A stretch of 64,000 bases of DNA from Ricordea florida (taxonomy: Eukaryota; Cnidaria; Anthozoa; Corallimorpharia; Ricordeidae), in assembly GCA_949710005.1 (NCBI GenBank), contig OX453276.1:4507701-4571700 (forward strand). The letters run 5' to 3'. A model generated the notes under the pieces. The model worked only from the letters and a program-made list of their open reading frames with translations, was not told where the DNA came from and did not search any database. Position 1 is the stretch's first letter; the number at the start of each line of letters is the position of its first letter. Below are positions 39,856-52,450 of the stretch, piece after piece. The translations under genes and the position numbers were made by a program.

Positions 39856-42117
39856 CTATTTAGTTAACTCGCAGTTCATAATGACTCCCGTTGACAAGCT
39901 CAGCTCACAAAGGTTTATGGTGGTGTAGCCAATCACGTCTCGTCCTTTGCCAGGCAGTTTGACGGGCCGCTCGCTCTTGACAATCACGTCCAGCTGCTTG
40001 TCTGCTAGCTGATCCAGCCCGACCACGAAATCGAAACTTTCGTTGAATACTGGATTTGTGCTGCCAGGGAACGTCGACGTCTTACGCAGGGATTTCTTGG
40101 AGCGAGATGGAAGCAAATTTAGTTGTACATATGGATTCGTCTTGGATAATGGATCTGGCGAAGTCAGGTTCTTGGCGTTCTGGACAGTCACCATAAGACG
40201 GTTCCATCTGTGGTCGTATATTAACTTCAGTGTGACTTGGCCTTTTGAAGTGTAGTCCTTTGCAGTCGTGGTATCTTCGCTGTTTGGCCCGGTGTTAAAC
40301 TCGTCGGCAATACTTCCACTGGGCGAGGATACAGAACCAGAAGAGTCTCCACTTGTTCCACTGGTGTTGCTCTCAGAGGTGGTAGGGCTATCCGCTTCGT
40401 CGGCATTTACCACCATTGTTGGTCTTGCTCTCTGGAGGCAGCCTCCATTGACGTAACCCTTGTTGCGTCCAAGACGCAAAGGGCTGGAGCCACTTGAGTA
40501 GTCAGGACTCTTTAGTGCTCGAAGTGTAAACTTACACAGGATCCGTGCGTTTTCTGTTGAGTTTTCAAGAGGAAAGGAATCTTGGATCGCCATATCTGGC
40601 TCCTCTATCAGGTTCCTTACTATGAATGTTATCGATCCCAAAGTTTTGTTTCCAGAGAAAGAAGATTCAACTATTTCAATATTGGCCTCTTCATGGGGAT
40701 CGGTCAATAGGAATCGCAGAGACTGCTTCCATTCCTTATCCTTTCCCTCAACACGAAAGCTCTCTAACGTAACATTTCCAACAGTAACCCTACAGAAGAC
40801 TTTATTAGTAACGACAGACTTGGCACGCTTTGGGAAATTCTCCACCCTTATCAGCTTAACAATCAACACCGCCACGCTTTCTTTCTCCTTTGTGTATCTA
40901 AAATGCAAGGGATCGTTGCTTAGAGGAAACCAATCTAGTCTTAAGTGGAACGCGCCCTGTTTACCTTCCAGAGGAAACCAAAGGTCACTTGTACCTTCCC
41001 TGACAACGGAAGTTAGTTTTATTTCCGCCGTTCCAATCCTGGTATCTTTAGATGTGAGGTCGCGATCGTAGAGGTGAATCTCCAGTTCCTGCCCCTCAGA
41101 ATTGTCCACAAATGCCTCGAACGTTTGGTTCCATTTTGGATTTGAATCATTTTCCTTGGTTTCTGTGCGAAACATTTGCGCGCCAACTTCAACAATAGCG
41201 TAAGGATCCGGGTTTCCACTGCCAATCAATGTTGAATCCGATTGGCTAAGATCCCGTGCCTCCTTAACGGTGACTCGCAGCAGACCTTCTGGGATTGGAT
41301 ATTGCAAATCGCTGGCGTCTACATTTCCCGCCAAAGGAATCGCGATCCTATTGGGCAGAACGACAAAGCTGGCTATGACGTCATCTACGATTTTCCTCAA
41401 AGTTTTCTTCAGACCGGGAAAGTCTAAGACGTTCAACAAATTTGTTAAATCGAAAGCGATCTTAGGTCTCTTGGGGAAAAACACCACTACTCCTCCTACA
41501 AGAGTGTAATCTGAACGGAGGGGCTTCAGAATGATTCTCAGAGGACCGTTTATTTGGAAGTCTGATATTCCCAGCTTCACATTTTGAAAGGCAAGCTGCA
41601 GCTGTGCGTCGCCATTGTATGTTACGTCTACATCTACTATGTGCTCTGACGAGGATCTGGTTTGGCCGCTCCTTGAATATGATTTCACGTTTGTTATCAC
41701 CGGTGGTTTTTGACCCAAGTCAATTTTCTCGAAAGATAAGCCCTTCAAAGCTGCGGGTAATTTCGTTCGGATTTCAGTCTCCATGAGTTCTTGTAAAGTG
41801 TTGTGTACAAGTTCGTTGATATACGGCCACATTTGGCAAAGAATATTATTCACCCATACGGCATTTTCTCCTTCGGATAATATATTTAACGACTTGGGCT
41901 CTACAATTTCTCGATGATTCCTCTTTTCCTTTCTTTTACGTAGACGATATTCTCCCAGAATATAAATTGAGGCAATCAGAATAACCCATGCAAAACTGAC
42001 ATTCCATGAACCAAGGAACCATAATATAATGGCGACGGCAAAATAAATGATCCATTTTCCCCATTCGGTTTTGAAGAAAACTCGAAGCTTTGCCATCAAA
42101 GAAGACTCTTTCTCCAT
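39856..42117 (-). CDS. ESYT2-like: Extended synaptotagmin, intronless copy
   Basis: The 753-residue protein has the full family layout: a hydrophobic N-terminal hairpin at about residues 20-55 (WIIYFAVAIILWFLGSWNVS...), an SMP lipid-transfer domain at about 85-280, C2A at about 285-405, C2B at about 415-545, a Ser/Thr/Gly-rich linker at about 550-635, and C2C at about 640-750. C2A keeps calcium-type Asp residues (NPDPYAIV, DSNPKWN, DRDLTSKDTRIG). These proteins anchor in the ER and tether it to the plasma membrane, moving lipids between them. Everything is in one exon, whereas the head-to-head paralogue has introns before its linker and C2C parts. Confidence 0.94.
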   Translation of the reverse strand: MEKESSLMAKLRVFFKTEWGKWIIYFAVAIILWFLGSWNVSFAWVILIASIYILGEYRLRKRKEKRNHREIVEPKSLNILSEGENAVWVNNILCQMWPYINELVHNTLQELMETEIRTKLPAALKGLSFEKIDLGQKPPVITNVKSYSRSGQTRSSSEHIVDVDVTYNGDAQLQLAFQNVKLGISDFQINGPLRIILKPLRSDYTLVGGVVVFFPKRPKIAFDLTNLLNVLDFPGLKKTLRKIVDDVIASFVVLPNRIAIPLAGNVDASDLQYPIPEGLLRVTVKEARDLSQSDSTLIGSGNPDPYAIVEVGAQMFRTETKENDSNPKWNQTFEAFVDNSEGQELEIHLYDRDLTSKDTRIGTAEIKLTSVVREGTSDLWFPLEGKQGAFHLRLDWFPLSNDPLHFRYTKEKESVAVLIVKLIRVENFPKRAKSVVTNKVFCRVTVGNVTLESFRVEGKDKEWKQSLRFLLTDPHEEANIEIVESSFSGNKTLGSITFIVRNLIEEPDMAIQDSFPLENSTENARILCKFTLRALKSPDYSSGSSPLRLGRNKGYVNGGCLQRARPTMVVNADEADSPTTSESNTSGTSGDSSGSVSSPSGSIADEFNTGPNSEDTTTAKDYTSKGQVTLKLIYDHRWNRLMVTVQNAKNLTSPDPLSKTNPYVQLNLLPSRSKKSLRKTSTFPGSTNPVFNESFDFVVGLDQLADKQLDVIVKSERPVKLPGKGRDVIGYTTINLCELSLSTGVIMNCELTK

Positions 42118-43822
42118 AATTTTCAGCGGTTACACTGACCCCCCCTTCTTGAAATATCTGAGTTCTTTGAATTGAATTTGGAAATACCTTACTTTCGGTA
42201 GACGGCGATGACAGACACTTTCGAATGTCTCACTTACTGGTGAAATGTCAATTTAAAATTCAAATAACCGCTTTCCAAGCGATGAGTATCCTTTCATAAT
42301 GATGTCGCTTACCCGGAAATCTCTTGCGCTACTTGACTCTTGCGTTTATGGGATAGAGACTGTTATGAAGAAAGTCGGAACCCGAGAAAACTCACCGGCA
42401 ACTTATAGTTTTCGTTCCGTGCATTTCTTGAATTGCACATGATAAATAAGTTAATGAAATTCACCTCCTTACGGACTTGTCTTTTGGGTAAGCCAATCAA
42501 AATGGCTCGTAAATCTATTGATCTTTAACCAGTACCTTCAATTTGGAGCTTCTGCGCAGTACACAATTATTCTCATTTCCGATTCATGAATTTTTAATCA
42601 GCGTCTCTTGGCGAGCCTGTTTGATGTTTTAAAGAGGAAAAATAAAAAAAAATAAAAATATAAATAAAATAATAATAATAATAATGATAATTTTAGAGCT
42701 CTCAATCGAACGGGAATCGAAGTGTTCATGGAATGATAATTCTTCAATTTAATAGACAGCATCCAACGAGCTCTTCGAGGCAACAACTTGGCGATCATGG
42801 AAATTTGCCTTCAAACACCGCTTGCGAGCAGGTGTTTGCATTTCAGAGCTCCATTTTAATCACAGTTCAAAGATTTTTGATGCGTGTCTGAAAAGTTAAA
42901 CTAATAGCCTTCCATATCCGAAAGATCCGGCTATATAATCATTAGTGAGCTAGCCGTAACTGAGCAATGAAGATTCACCAGTCTTGGGCGGGGTGTCACT
43001 TGCTACCACATGGGCGCGCGTATCGCGGGATCTGCAATATTGACACGCGTGTAAGGGAAAAGCAGACTAGAATCTTGTTGCATCTGACGCCAAACCTTGA
43101 GAGGTTTGTGAAGAAAGAGAGACACTTGTTTTTTTAGCGGGTCTCCTTTGCTAAGTTGGTCGTTAAAAGCGATTCATTAATCACAAACTCAACTTGTCGC
43201 GAAAGTAGCTCGCGGCAACTTTTCTGGGTGGACTCTATAAATTAAGATTAATTTTAACAACTGCGAAACATTTTTTCCTGCGCGGCCACCAAATCTATAT
43301 ACTGATAAGGCCGAAGAGCGTTGTATTTAGTGTATTCTTTAAATAGAAATAAGCTTAAAACGTACTGAAATAATGACATTGCCACAGGCAACCCAAGCTC
43401 TCAATTTGAAAGGGTTTGTATGAAAGTCTCGCAGATTCGTTTTTTTAAATCAAAGGAAATTTAATCTATTTCAATAAAATCGACTTCCTGTGTGGTATTT
43501 TATGTTGTCCCAGTCTCGATTCTGGGGTCATTCGAAAGCGATTTTGGCGATTTAGCCCTATTTCGGTGTTCTATACTGAAGGTTCATTCAAACCCTTTCA
43601 GTCAAAGCGCGACCCTACCATACAGCTGTCTACATAGAGAGATTAACGAGTGAGCGAGCGAGTGCCTTAATTTTCGAACACACCGACCGAATTTATATCA
43701 GTCAGTTGCTTATTTTATCGTTATTTTGCTTTACTTAACGACCAAAGCCGTTGAATAGAATATTGAGAATAACAAAACTTCACAAATTCAAAAATACTTC
43801 GCACGTGAATGACAGCTGCTGA

Positions 43823-44440
43823 ACAGTACTGTGCTGTGGTACTGTTTATTTTACTATACAGTGTGGTTCTAACTTTTGGCTCTGTGGATCAAACCATGCG
43901 GTGTGTCCATTCTTTGTAAAGCTACTGAACAGAACTGTACTGCGGTACTGTTTATTTTACTATACAGTGTGGTTTTAATGCACCTATCAATGTTAAGCCG
44001 GGGGGGGGGGAGTCAGGGCATGGGGTGGGGATTTGACATTTTTGAAAAATTTGGCGTCAAATTCCCTGCCCACGGGCAAATCATTCCAGTCAAATGCAAC
44101 CAAATTTCCCCATCCCGGGCTGCACATCGCTGTCAAATATCCCAAGGCCGGCAAAGAAAGATTCAAATATTCCCTCCCCCGGGAGAAGAAGGTCAGTCAA
44201 ATGCCCTACCCCAGGGCCAACAAAGACAATCAAATCCCCACCCCATGCCCTGACTCCCCCCCCCCCCCCGCCGGCTTAACGTTGATAGGTGCATAACGTT
44301 TGGCTCTGTGGATGAAACCATGCAGTGTGACCATTCTATGGAAAGCTACTTATCAGTCCTGTACTGTGGTACTGTCTGTTTCCCTTTACAGGGCGATTTA
44401 AACTTTTCTGCTATATAGTGTGGTTCTAAGTTTTTCAACT
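43823..44440. repeat. Tandem repeat of about 105 bp, three units, split by a MITE
   Basis: Each unit holds GTACTG..GTACTGTTTATTT, TATACAGTGTGGTT, TTTGGCTCTGTGGAT and AAACCATGC. Units start near 43823, 43925 and 44346. The second unit is interrupted at 43979-44293 by a Harbinger-type MITE. Confidence 0.75.
43979..44293. mobile_element. Harbinger-type MITE, copy 1 (315 bp)
   Basis: Ends are TGCACCTATCAATGTTAAGC and its complement. The 3-bp flank TAA is duplicated (43976-43978, 44294-44296), the size and composition used by PIF/Harbinger transposases. The interior is a G-rich then C-rich foldback. It matches the copy at 61088-61544 at the ends. Confidence 0.85.
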
Positions 44441-45694
44441 ATAATTACTCGTGCACGCATTAGGCGGGCACGAGTCTAGGTTTGTGTGGCCTATCAAGAA
44501 ATCTATCTTCGTCTATCAATCTATCTTCTTCTATCAATCTATCTACGTCGTGAATGTGCAGCCGAGCAGGGACTGAGGAGAAATCTTCCACAAGAATTGA
44601 AGCTCAGTTCAAGGCACTGTTAAGCGTTCAGAGTACAATTCAAAATAATATTTTCCGGGCAATAATGGCGACTTCCTTTCATTGTGGGACCCTCAAAATG
44701 CATACAGACGCACACGCTGTTCACGTTGGACCCACACTAAAACATATCGAGCATCAGTTTCGAACCACGTCGTTCCGCCATAGTTAGTGGTAACTATGGT
44801 TCCGCGAACACAAAAGACAAATCAACTCAAATGGAACTCTAATGAAATCAAATGTTACTCAGAGACAGTTAAGAAAAAAAAAAAAAAAACAGGCGTTTGC
44901 GTAGCACCCAATCACACAGCTTGCGCAGCGCGCTAGCGCTGTATGTGCATGAGTAACCCTTGATTCAAGGGTCAAGTTGCTCAGAAAATTTCTTGTTTTC
45001 CCTACGCCTATGACTGCCAAGTGCGAGTATCCCGCGGGACTGCTCATTCTCTCGGGACGAGAGAAAATCGAGAGATGAATCTAGACGCCTTCGATTTACA
45101 GCCATAACAGCCAATAATTGTCTATTTTCTTAGGCCTTCACATCAATTTAAGGTTTTTTTTCCACTGAAAGTTTTACTTGTATCAGGTTATTGTGAATAT
45201 CGTACACTGTAAAGTGACATTGGAAATTTCAGCTCGGATGAGACTAAACGTGTCATATGTTTGTGAAAGCTAATTTGTAATCGGAGCTCATTTGCGATGC
45301 AAATGTTAAATGTTTCACTAAAAGCACGCTTACGATTGGTGCGTTGAACAATGACTGTTTACTAAACAATGAACAAAAGACTAGATTTGACCTTTCAACC
45401 GAGTCGAAGATCATTATTCTGCAAGATATTCATGTGTTTTCGAGAAAGGCGTCGTACGTGGCGAAGTGAGGTTGCTCGTCGGAAGGTTGCTTGCAGTTGT
45501 GTAGCGCTGCTCCACGAAAACGTTGGACCCAAGAACTCCGGGCGGTGCCAAGTGACTGTGATCTTCGTTTTCCTTCGCGACATTTACACAAACAGCTCAC
45601 GCCAGCCGCAAGATATACGTCCAGTTCTGAGGAAAAGGCACTCGTCTTGTCTGGCAGTTTAATATTGTAACAGGAGACACCAAGCAGGGCCAGA

Positions 45695-47397
45695 ATGGAA
45701 GAAACCACGGTGAGCGCACCTCAACCAGCTTACAAGCGAATCCTTCACAACTTGAGGAATATTTCGCGAGACGAAAGAAAGGAGTTCCTTCTTTATTTTG
45801 TCGTAACGTTTTTGCTCTGGCTGGTCGGCCATTACCATTTCAGCTTCGCGTGGATTATTATGATTTTGCTGGTGTTTGTTAGCTGGCAATATCAGATGGA
45901 GAAGAAGCAAAAGCGAAGAGAACGCATGGAGAAAGCTGTCAGGTCCTCGTTCGTTGACAAGATGGAAAACTTGCCGTCTTGGATTTACATGCCTGAAAAA
46001 GAGCGAGCAGAGTGGATAAATCAGATTGTTAACCAGATGTGGCCGTACGTGGGCGAGATGGTTTACAAGATCCTGAAAGAGAGCGTTGAACCGGAAATGC
46101 AGAAGAATATGCCCAAGGCCCTGAATACGCTCTACTTTGAGACCATCGATTTGGGCAACAAACCTCCCACCGTGGCAAACGTGAAGTCCTATGCAAGCAA
46201 GGGGGTCGGACGACAGTCGGAATTTATTTTTGACATGGATTTGGCTTATAATGGAGACGCCAAGATCAAGTTAGCGGTAAAGAAAGTTAAGCTTGGACTC
46301 TCAAACATTGAGCTTCGAGGCATTTTGAGAATTATTTTCAAGCCACTCGTGGCCGAGTACAATCCAATCGGAGGTGTGACTGTTTTTTTCCTTAACCGGC
46401 CCAAGCTGAAGTTCGACCTGACCAATTTGCTGAATGTTCTGGATCTTCCCGGACTCAAGAGCTCCCTTCGTCGAATCACCGACGATGTCATTGCATCATT
46501 CGTGGTACTGCCGAACCGTATTGCTATCCCGCTCGCAGAAGGAGTTGATGGGAGCGACCTCCAGTACCCAATCCCCGAAGGAGTTCTGCGCGTGAAAGTT
46601 GTGGAGGCCAAGGACTTGGAAGCCAAAGACATCGGCCTGGTGAAAAAGGGACAGTCTGACCCTTACGCCATTGTGCGAATTGGTGCGCAGACGTTTCGTA
46701 CCCAAGTCGTCAAGAACAACCTGAATCCCGAGTGGAATGAAACTTTCGAGGGTTTCGTGGACAACAACGAGGGACAGCAGGTGGAGGTGATAATCTATGA
46801 CGAGGACACGTCCTCCAAGGACACCAAGATTGGTAGCTTGGACACCGGTATTGCATCCATAGTGGAAAGTGGCTCCAGAGACCTGTGGCTGCCACTGGAA
46901 GGGGCCAAGCAAGGAGGGGTCCATCTGGTGCTTCACTGGTTTTCACTGAGTCCAAGGATGGCTGATCTTCAACCAGTTGCAGAGGAAAACGCTTCAGTAG
47001 CAGCCCTGATTGTCAAGCCAATCTCAGCGGCAGCCTTGCCATTGACAAGTGGAAGTAAAGAGTCCATGCGAAACGTGTACTGCGATGTCACAGTGGGTAA
47101 GACCACCCTGCAGACCTTCCAGTGCTACGGAGAAAAGACGGTATGGAAACAAGCCTTGAGGTTTCTGGTATCCGATCCCGAGGCGCAGGAGGTAGAGATC
47201 AATGTGATTGAAGCCAAGGGAACCAAAACCATCGGCCGAATGTCGTTTAACATCAGGAGCTTACTCAACAAGGACGACATGGCAGTGGAGGAAGCATTCC
47301 ATCTGGTGGACTCTGGAGAGAAGAGCACTTTGACTTGTCGCTTCACCCTGAGGACTCTGAAATCCCCGGATGCTAAACCAAGTGAGACTGAAACGAG
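45695..47397 (+). CDS. ESYT2-like: Extended synaptotagmin with introns, exon 1
   Basis: This exon encodes 567 complete codons: an N-terminal hairpin at about residues 28-60, the SMP domain at about 100-290, C2A at about 295-410 (with QSDPYAIVRIG, NNLNPEWNE, DEDTSSKDTKIG) and C2B at about 425-555. It ends at donor ACGAG|GTAAAC in phase 2. The product would be an ER-plasma membrane tether and lipid-transfer protein. It is a close paralogue of the minus-strand gene at 39856-42117; the two probably arose by duplication. The next exons lie 4.2 kb downstream, beyond a piggyBac element. Confidence 0.93.
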
Positions 47398-47980
47398 GTA
47401 AACAAAATTGGAACAATGTTTCTTAATTTGTAGCTGTAGAATGTGCACAAGACTGAGCAAGAAGTATATTTTTGTATGCTTTAATCATAATTGTATGGCC
47501 TTGTAATGTAAGTTAGGACTCATTTTTCACTCACACTACAGTAACGGTTTTTCAAATTTATTTTTGGAATTTAAAGGTTATTAAAGGTAAAAAAAAAGAA
47601 AAATTATGAAAATTTTGTATTGAAATTCCAGCTGCATGACTTAGCCAGACAATCAAATTATAGCAGATTATACTGTTCACATTCTTGGCGCCAACATTGA
47701 TTTACAAGAAAATTACAAGCATGAATTTAGGATATTTAAAGGGCTGGTTAACTGAAGAATAATGCACTAAGACTTTGCCTATTTTTCCACATTAATTCTA
47801 TTGCACTTTTATTTAACAATTTGTTCAAGTCTTAAATTCCTTTCATACTGTAGGCAATTTTCAGTCTTCTATAACATTGGGTAAATTATTTAACTACTAA
47901 TGAGTGGGGGTCATAAACAGTTTATACAATCCAAGATGATGGACTCGAGACTAGTGCTTTGGTATCATGAGGTTTATTAA

Positions 47981-49917
47981 CCCATTGACTTCCGATGCGC
48001 CCTCATGCGCCCGGAAACAAAACCCCTCTGAAATTCCAATGCGCCCACATGCGCCCTGTCAAAAATGGCTCGTTTTAATTGGCTGTAGCTCGGAAACAAC
48101 ACTCCCCTGGGAATTGGAAAGCAGTGAGACGTGATGTGCATAAATTAAACTTTCATTTGAGACCAAACTCGCCATTTTACGTTCAGTATACGATTTTTCA
48201 CGAATTTTCCAAAAAGCATCTTCGTTTTAGACATGGCTTCTGGAAGAATTGATGAAAGCAGAGTTTCATCCGATGAAGAGCAAGAATTATTCGCTGGTTT
48301 TACCATCGAAGAAATCGGCGAAATCCGGCAAGCTCGTCAAACACGGCAAGAACAAAACTTGCTTCGCAATGTGGACGAAGAGATTAAAGAATTTTTTGAT
48401 CTACTGCCACAAGAAAGGGGCAGCAATTCCGATGTCGAGCTATATGCTAGCGAGGAAGAAGAAGAAAGCGATGAAAGTAGCTATGAAGACTCTACGCCTG
48501 AAGAAAACCAACCAGCTGCTCTTCAGTGGTCCAGCAGATTGCAGGGAATTAATGTTGAACAATTTTCCATTCGTCATGGCCCGACCAGAGATCTCGGAGA
48601 CAACGCGACTTTCAAGGATTTCTTCAATGTTTTTATCGACGATGCTTACATTGATGAAATCGTCCGATGCACTGTTGCGTATGCTCGTTGGAAAGGGGAT
48701 CAAACGTTCACGACAACTCGAGCGGAAATTTCAGCATATCTCGGGCTCAATATTCTCTTTGGTATCCACGAACTTCCCCAGCTTGAAATGTACTGGGATT
48801 CTGACGAGTTTATTGGAGTGGAAGGCTTCAAGAAAACTATCCCAAAGCACCGCTTTGAGACTCTAGGGAAATATTTACATCTCTACAATGGATATAAACG
48901 GCCATCAAACTCAGGAAAACGTGCAATAAAAACAGTTGCCACCGAAGAAAACCTTAAGGGGCACTTTCTGGGCAAACTGGAAGGCAGAAAGAAAGCTTGT
49001 TCTATGTGCGCCAAAGTTGGAAGAAAGCGAGGTGAAGGCCGCACCTTCGAGACATCTTACGCGTGCGAACAGTGTGGTGTTCCTTTGTGTCGCAAGATGC
49101 GCGGTGATAAATCATGCTTTTCCGAATGGCACGGTGGAAATTTGTAAATAATGTAATATTTCAAGTGTGCTTTTATCGATATGATTTAACTATTTGTAGT
49201 TATAGGCACGTTTGGCTGTGTAATTATGAGTGCGTGTAACTTATGTCGCGCTTCGCTTGTTGTCCATTGTGCGAGGAAGAAGACAACAACTAAATTCATA
49301 TTGTTTGGTAGTTTATTGTTTATGATCACTGAAATTTAACGAATCTGCTTTGTTGATAGTGGAATTATTCATGTAAGTGAGAAGTAGAGTTTCTTAGTAC
49401 TCTTGAGTCGCAAAATAAATTTTTGAAGTTGCGTCTTGTGACGTGCTGTGATGTCAGCAATGGCGGCAAATTTAAAATTGGCCCGCGTGAGAAAACTTGC
49501 AGATTTCTTTCTTCTTTGAGAGAAAAATGACCCGATTTATGATGTAGTATTTCAAGCAAGGCCTTTTATGTGATTCTGATAAACAAACAGTACAAACAAG
49601 AGTAAGCAAAACTGAAAAATTTTCGAAAAGTTAGATACCACATTGCAAGAAACTTACCCTGCATCAGGATGTTGAATGAGTTCACAAGCTATTAGATTTT
49701 TTTTAAGGAAGCAAAATGCGTAAGTCAAGGATTGAAGTTGTTTAGGTTAATCTTTATTATGTAAGAAGTAACTTTGTGAAGTTTTCCTTCAGTAGATTGA
49801 ATAAAAGTTATTGAAATCTTCAATTATTTTGGCAGTGGTGTGTGTTTTCATTGAGGCAGCCATTTCCTCTGGAATTTTAAGGGGTGGTCTGGGCTCTGAG
49901 GTCTGGAGCTCAGTGGG
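47981..49917 (+). mobile_element. piggyBac element, internally deleted, within an intron
   Basis: TTAA flanks both ends (47977-47980 and 49918-49921), the canonical piggyBac target. The element ends are CCCATTGA and TCAGTGGG, imperfect inverted repeats. It carries one transposase-related ORF. Confidence 0.88.
48233..49147 (+). pseudogene. piggyBac transposase lacking the catalytic core
   Basis: The 304-residue ORF has an acidic N-terminal region (about 1-100), the family's N-terminal dimerisation-type region (about 120-222, including ATFKDFFNVFIDDAYIDEIV, then ISAYLGLNILFGIHELPQL and FETLGKYLHLYN), and then jumps to a C-terminal cysteine-rich domain (about 256-300: CSMCAKVGRK, ACEQCGVPLC, CFSEWH). 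The RNase-H-like DDD catalytic domain, some 250 residues in active relatives, is missing, yet the frame is preserved. Cut-and-paste activity is not possible. It may be a deletion derivative or a product that binds TIRs without cutting. Confidence 0.85.
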
Positions 49918-51642
49918 TTAATTACTCATTTATTTGTAAAAGCTGGAATCTCTTTGGAATTGCAATCTCTCTTTGTTTGGCCCATATCCAAACTTAACAG
50001 TACTGGATAACCGCTGTAACTAGCACATAAAACGCTAATGAATTGACTGTATGGTTGTGCCTTTATAAGGAGCATTAAAGTCTTCAGCTATCAAACGTGT
50101 GGTAGAATTTCTGTGGTAGCAGTTTCAGGTCCCTAATTCATTATGCATGCAGCAGATGAATTGTTTAGGGTAATGCACATGTAAACATTTTTTGTTATTG
50201 CAGAATGAAACAGTTTGGCTACAGCATGCATAATAAAGTAGGGACCTGTGCGGAAATCATTCCATAGTTTCTTGTTGGGTTTTATTTCAAATGTGTGTGT
50301 AGGCCAGGCTAAATAGTTGAGTCAAACTCCTCAAGCAAGCGTGTTTCTGTACCTTTCAATCGTACATAAGTTGACTAAGATTTTCGTTCATGTAATCTTG
50401 CCACCGGGATATTAAGGCCTGGTCTCTTCAACGTATTGACTTATAATCAGGGTGCACATTCTCGGTATTAGAACCAGTGAATCTCACGATTATCCAACAG
50501 AAGGGAAGTCCCTAACTGCTTTATATTATAGACTGTGGAAACAGCAGCCCCAAAAATATCGGAACAAACTTCTTTTACAGGTTATTGAACCGAAGTATAC
50601 TGAAACAAGCCTTCTTTCATTACTTGTCTGTTTGGGTGTGGTGCACGCGAACCACAGAATGCCCACAGCGCTGGAGGTTACTTCAGTGTCTCTATCATGA
50701 AGTATCATCGGTTTCTGTTTCATGATCGAAGCACCCTCCGTCCGTCCTAAGCATGCGTTCCTCGTAAGCCCCGTAAACCGGCATTCCGGCCCTTATGATA
50801 TGCATTGTACAAATCTGTATGTTTTTAATATGTTATGAAGAAGAAGAAAGTCTTGTTCCCTGGCATGCATGTTGGCAAGAAACGCCCTTCCTCCACAACC
50901 ATGTGATTTATCATGCCCAAAGTCTTACGAAGAAAGCACGCGAAGCTTTAGATACGCTCAGTTTAAGAGATCTAGACACAACACAAGTTAAACGTCGTTT
51001 TACAAAGAAACAATACAAGAGGCATGAACAAACCTCTTAAGACTTAATTATGCCACACACAAAGGTACCCTCCACCAACAGGTGTACAAATGGATAGATT
51101 AATGGCAATGATGGTTTTGTATGGACCAACGTCCTATTGAAAGTGACGAGTTACCGTGCTAGCCAGAGCTGAACACCGATTATCATGGTTTTCTGTAGCT
51201 TGTCTGGGAGAATTTGTTATATGGCGCTCATGTTCTATCCGGTCTGACCGTCTTTACCTGTTTTTTGAAAAGCTGTATATGGTTAAACGGGTCTTTCTTG
51301 AAAATTAGTTGCCCCCGGTCCTTTTGCATTGCCCGTGAACTACGAAATGCAAGAGGCATTGTCGAGTCAAACGGTGCGCCTACGCGAAACTACCGCTTTC
51401 CTGTGAGCTGGAATGAAACCAGTCCTGGTTGATGGAAGGTGTACAGCGTTTATAACAACAACCTGCTGACCGATATGACACTAATTGTAATGTACTGAAC
51501 TGAAACCTAAATTGCGTTGTGTTCTTAAAAAAGTGCTGGGTTTTCGCTCGAAACGTTTCTGAGAGATCGTTCGCTCACTTTCCTCCGTCGGAAAGAGCAC
51601 AGTTCTAAGTTGATAAAACCCTCTTTTGATGTTACAGCAGGT

Positions 51643-51937
51643 CTAAAGGACGCTCTGGCTCCCTAGAAAGAACCCAGGACACCAAGACAGAAGATTCTGG
51701 CGTCAAAAGACAGCAGGAAACGCTGTTGAAAGAGATTCATCCCTTGCATACGTCCACGCCAATTCCAAAAGTTGTCATAAACGGAGTCGAAGCCGGAGAA
51801 CACGAAGTTGACGCGAAATCAGAGGAGAGAGATTCGGACGCAGGGAGCGTATACGAAGGAAGCGTGTATCACGCCGATGACTCTGAACACTCGACGGAAG
51901 ATCTCGCGAGTCGGGGACAGCTACAGTTGTACTTGAA
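51643..51937 (+). CDS. ESYT2-like: Extended synaptotagmin with introns, linker exon (5' limit uncertain)
   Basis: The exon encodes the Ser/Asp/Glu-rich linker before C2C (for example PIPKVVINGVEAGEHEVDAK) and ends at donor GAA|GTAAGT in phase 2. A strong pyrimidine tract and tandem acceptor CAGCAG sit at 51637-51642, but my frame count from there does not match the open frame that is clear from about 51669 on. An acceptor at 51678-51679 (CCCAG) fits the phase. The exact start is unresolved. Confidence 0.6.
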
Positions 51938-52386
51938 GTAAGTTAAGATGGTTAAAATCTCTTGATTGTCTAAAAGAGTAAGAACATGTTTCAATTCGGC
52001 ATGGTTCAATCCACACACAACACTGTGATGTAAACTGCTAACGGTGCAATAATGTAACGGTACGGTATTCAGTGGCTTTTCAAACAATGGTGGTAGTAAA
52101 GCAAGCAGAACCCTGTTAAAAATTAGTGCAGATTTGATCTATATGTGAACGCACTAAATCTTCACTGTATAATAGAACAAACCATTCTAAAGTGTATAAT
52201 TTTTCCGTGATTTTGCCATAAATGGTCCTATTGCATGACATTATCCGTGAATAAGATAGAACCCTACAGTATCCCCGCTATACGGTACGTTTTAAGTAAC
52301 TTTCCTTTCTACTCTTAGTCACACAGTTTGACTTTATGAATGGACGAAAAAGTTAATAGAGGTAACACATTGTGGCGCAGAGTTTC

Positions 52387-52387
<1 letters not shown>

Positions 52388-52449
<62 letters not shown>
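52388..52449. repeat. (CAAT)n microsatellite, probable LINE tail
   Basis: About 15 tandem CAAT units followed by ACTTTATTTATA. In reverse complement this reads ATAAATAAAGT then (ATTG)n, the form of a LINE 3' end, so a short truncated LINE may lie at 52388-52600 on the minus strand. Confidence 0.65.

Positions 52450-52450
<1 letters not shown>

Larger units (their letters stand above)
42118..45694. other. Region between two divergent extended synaptotagmin genes
   Basis: About 3.6 kb. It should contain both promoters. A (TAA)n run lies near 42665-42690. A 105-bp tandem repeat interrupted by a MITE is listed separately. Short frames elsewhere lack protein character. A 5' untranslated exon of the plus gene likely ends at 45694. 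Confidence 0.6.
47398..51642 (+). other. Intron 1 of the extended synaptotagmin gene
   Basis: 4.2 kb. Apart from the piggyBac element at 47981-49917, I see no gene. Short frames at 50452-51040 have no recognisable character. Confidence 0.6.

Noticed and set aside
46246-46955. Minus-strand frames opposite the extended synaptotagmin exon
   Set aside because: They are reverse-frame shadows of a strongly conserved coding exon.
50452-51040. Gene inside the synaptotagmin intron
   Set aside because: Short frames of 65-82 codons without domain pattern, splice sites or repeat-encoded motifs that I could recognise.
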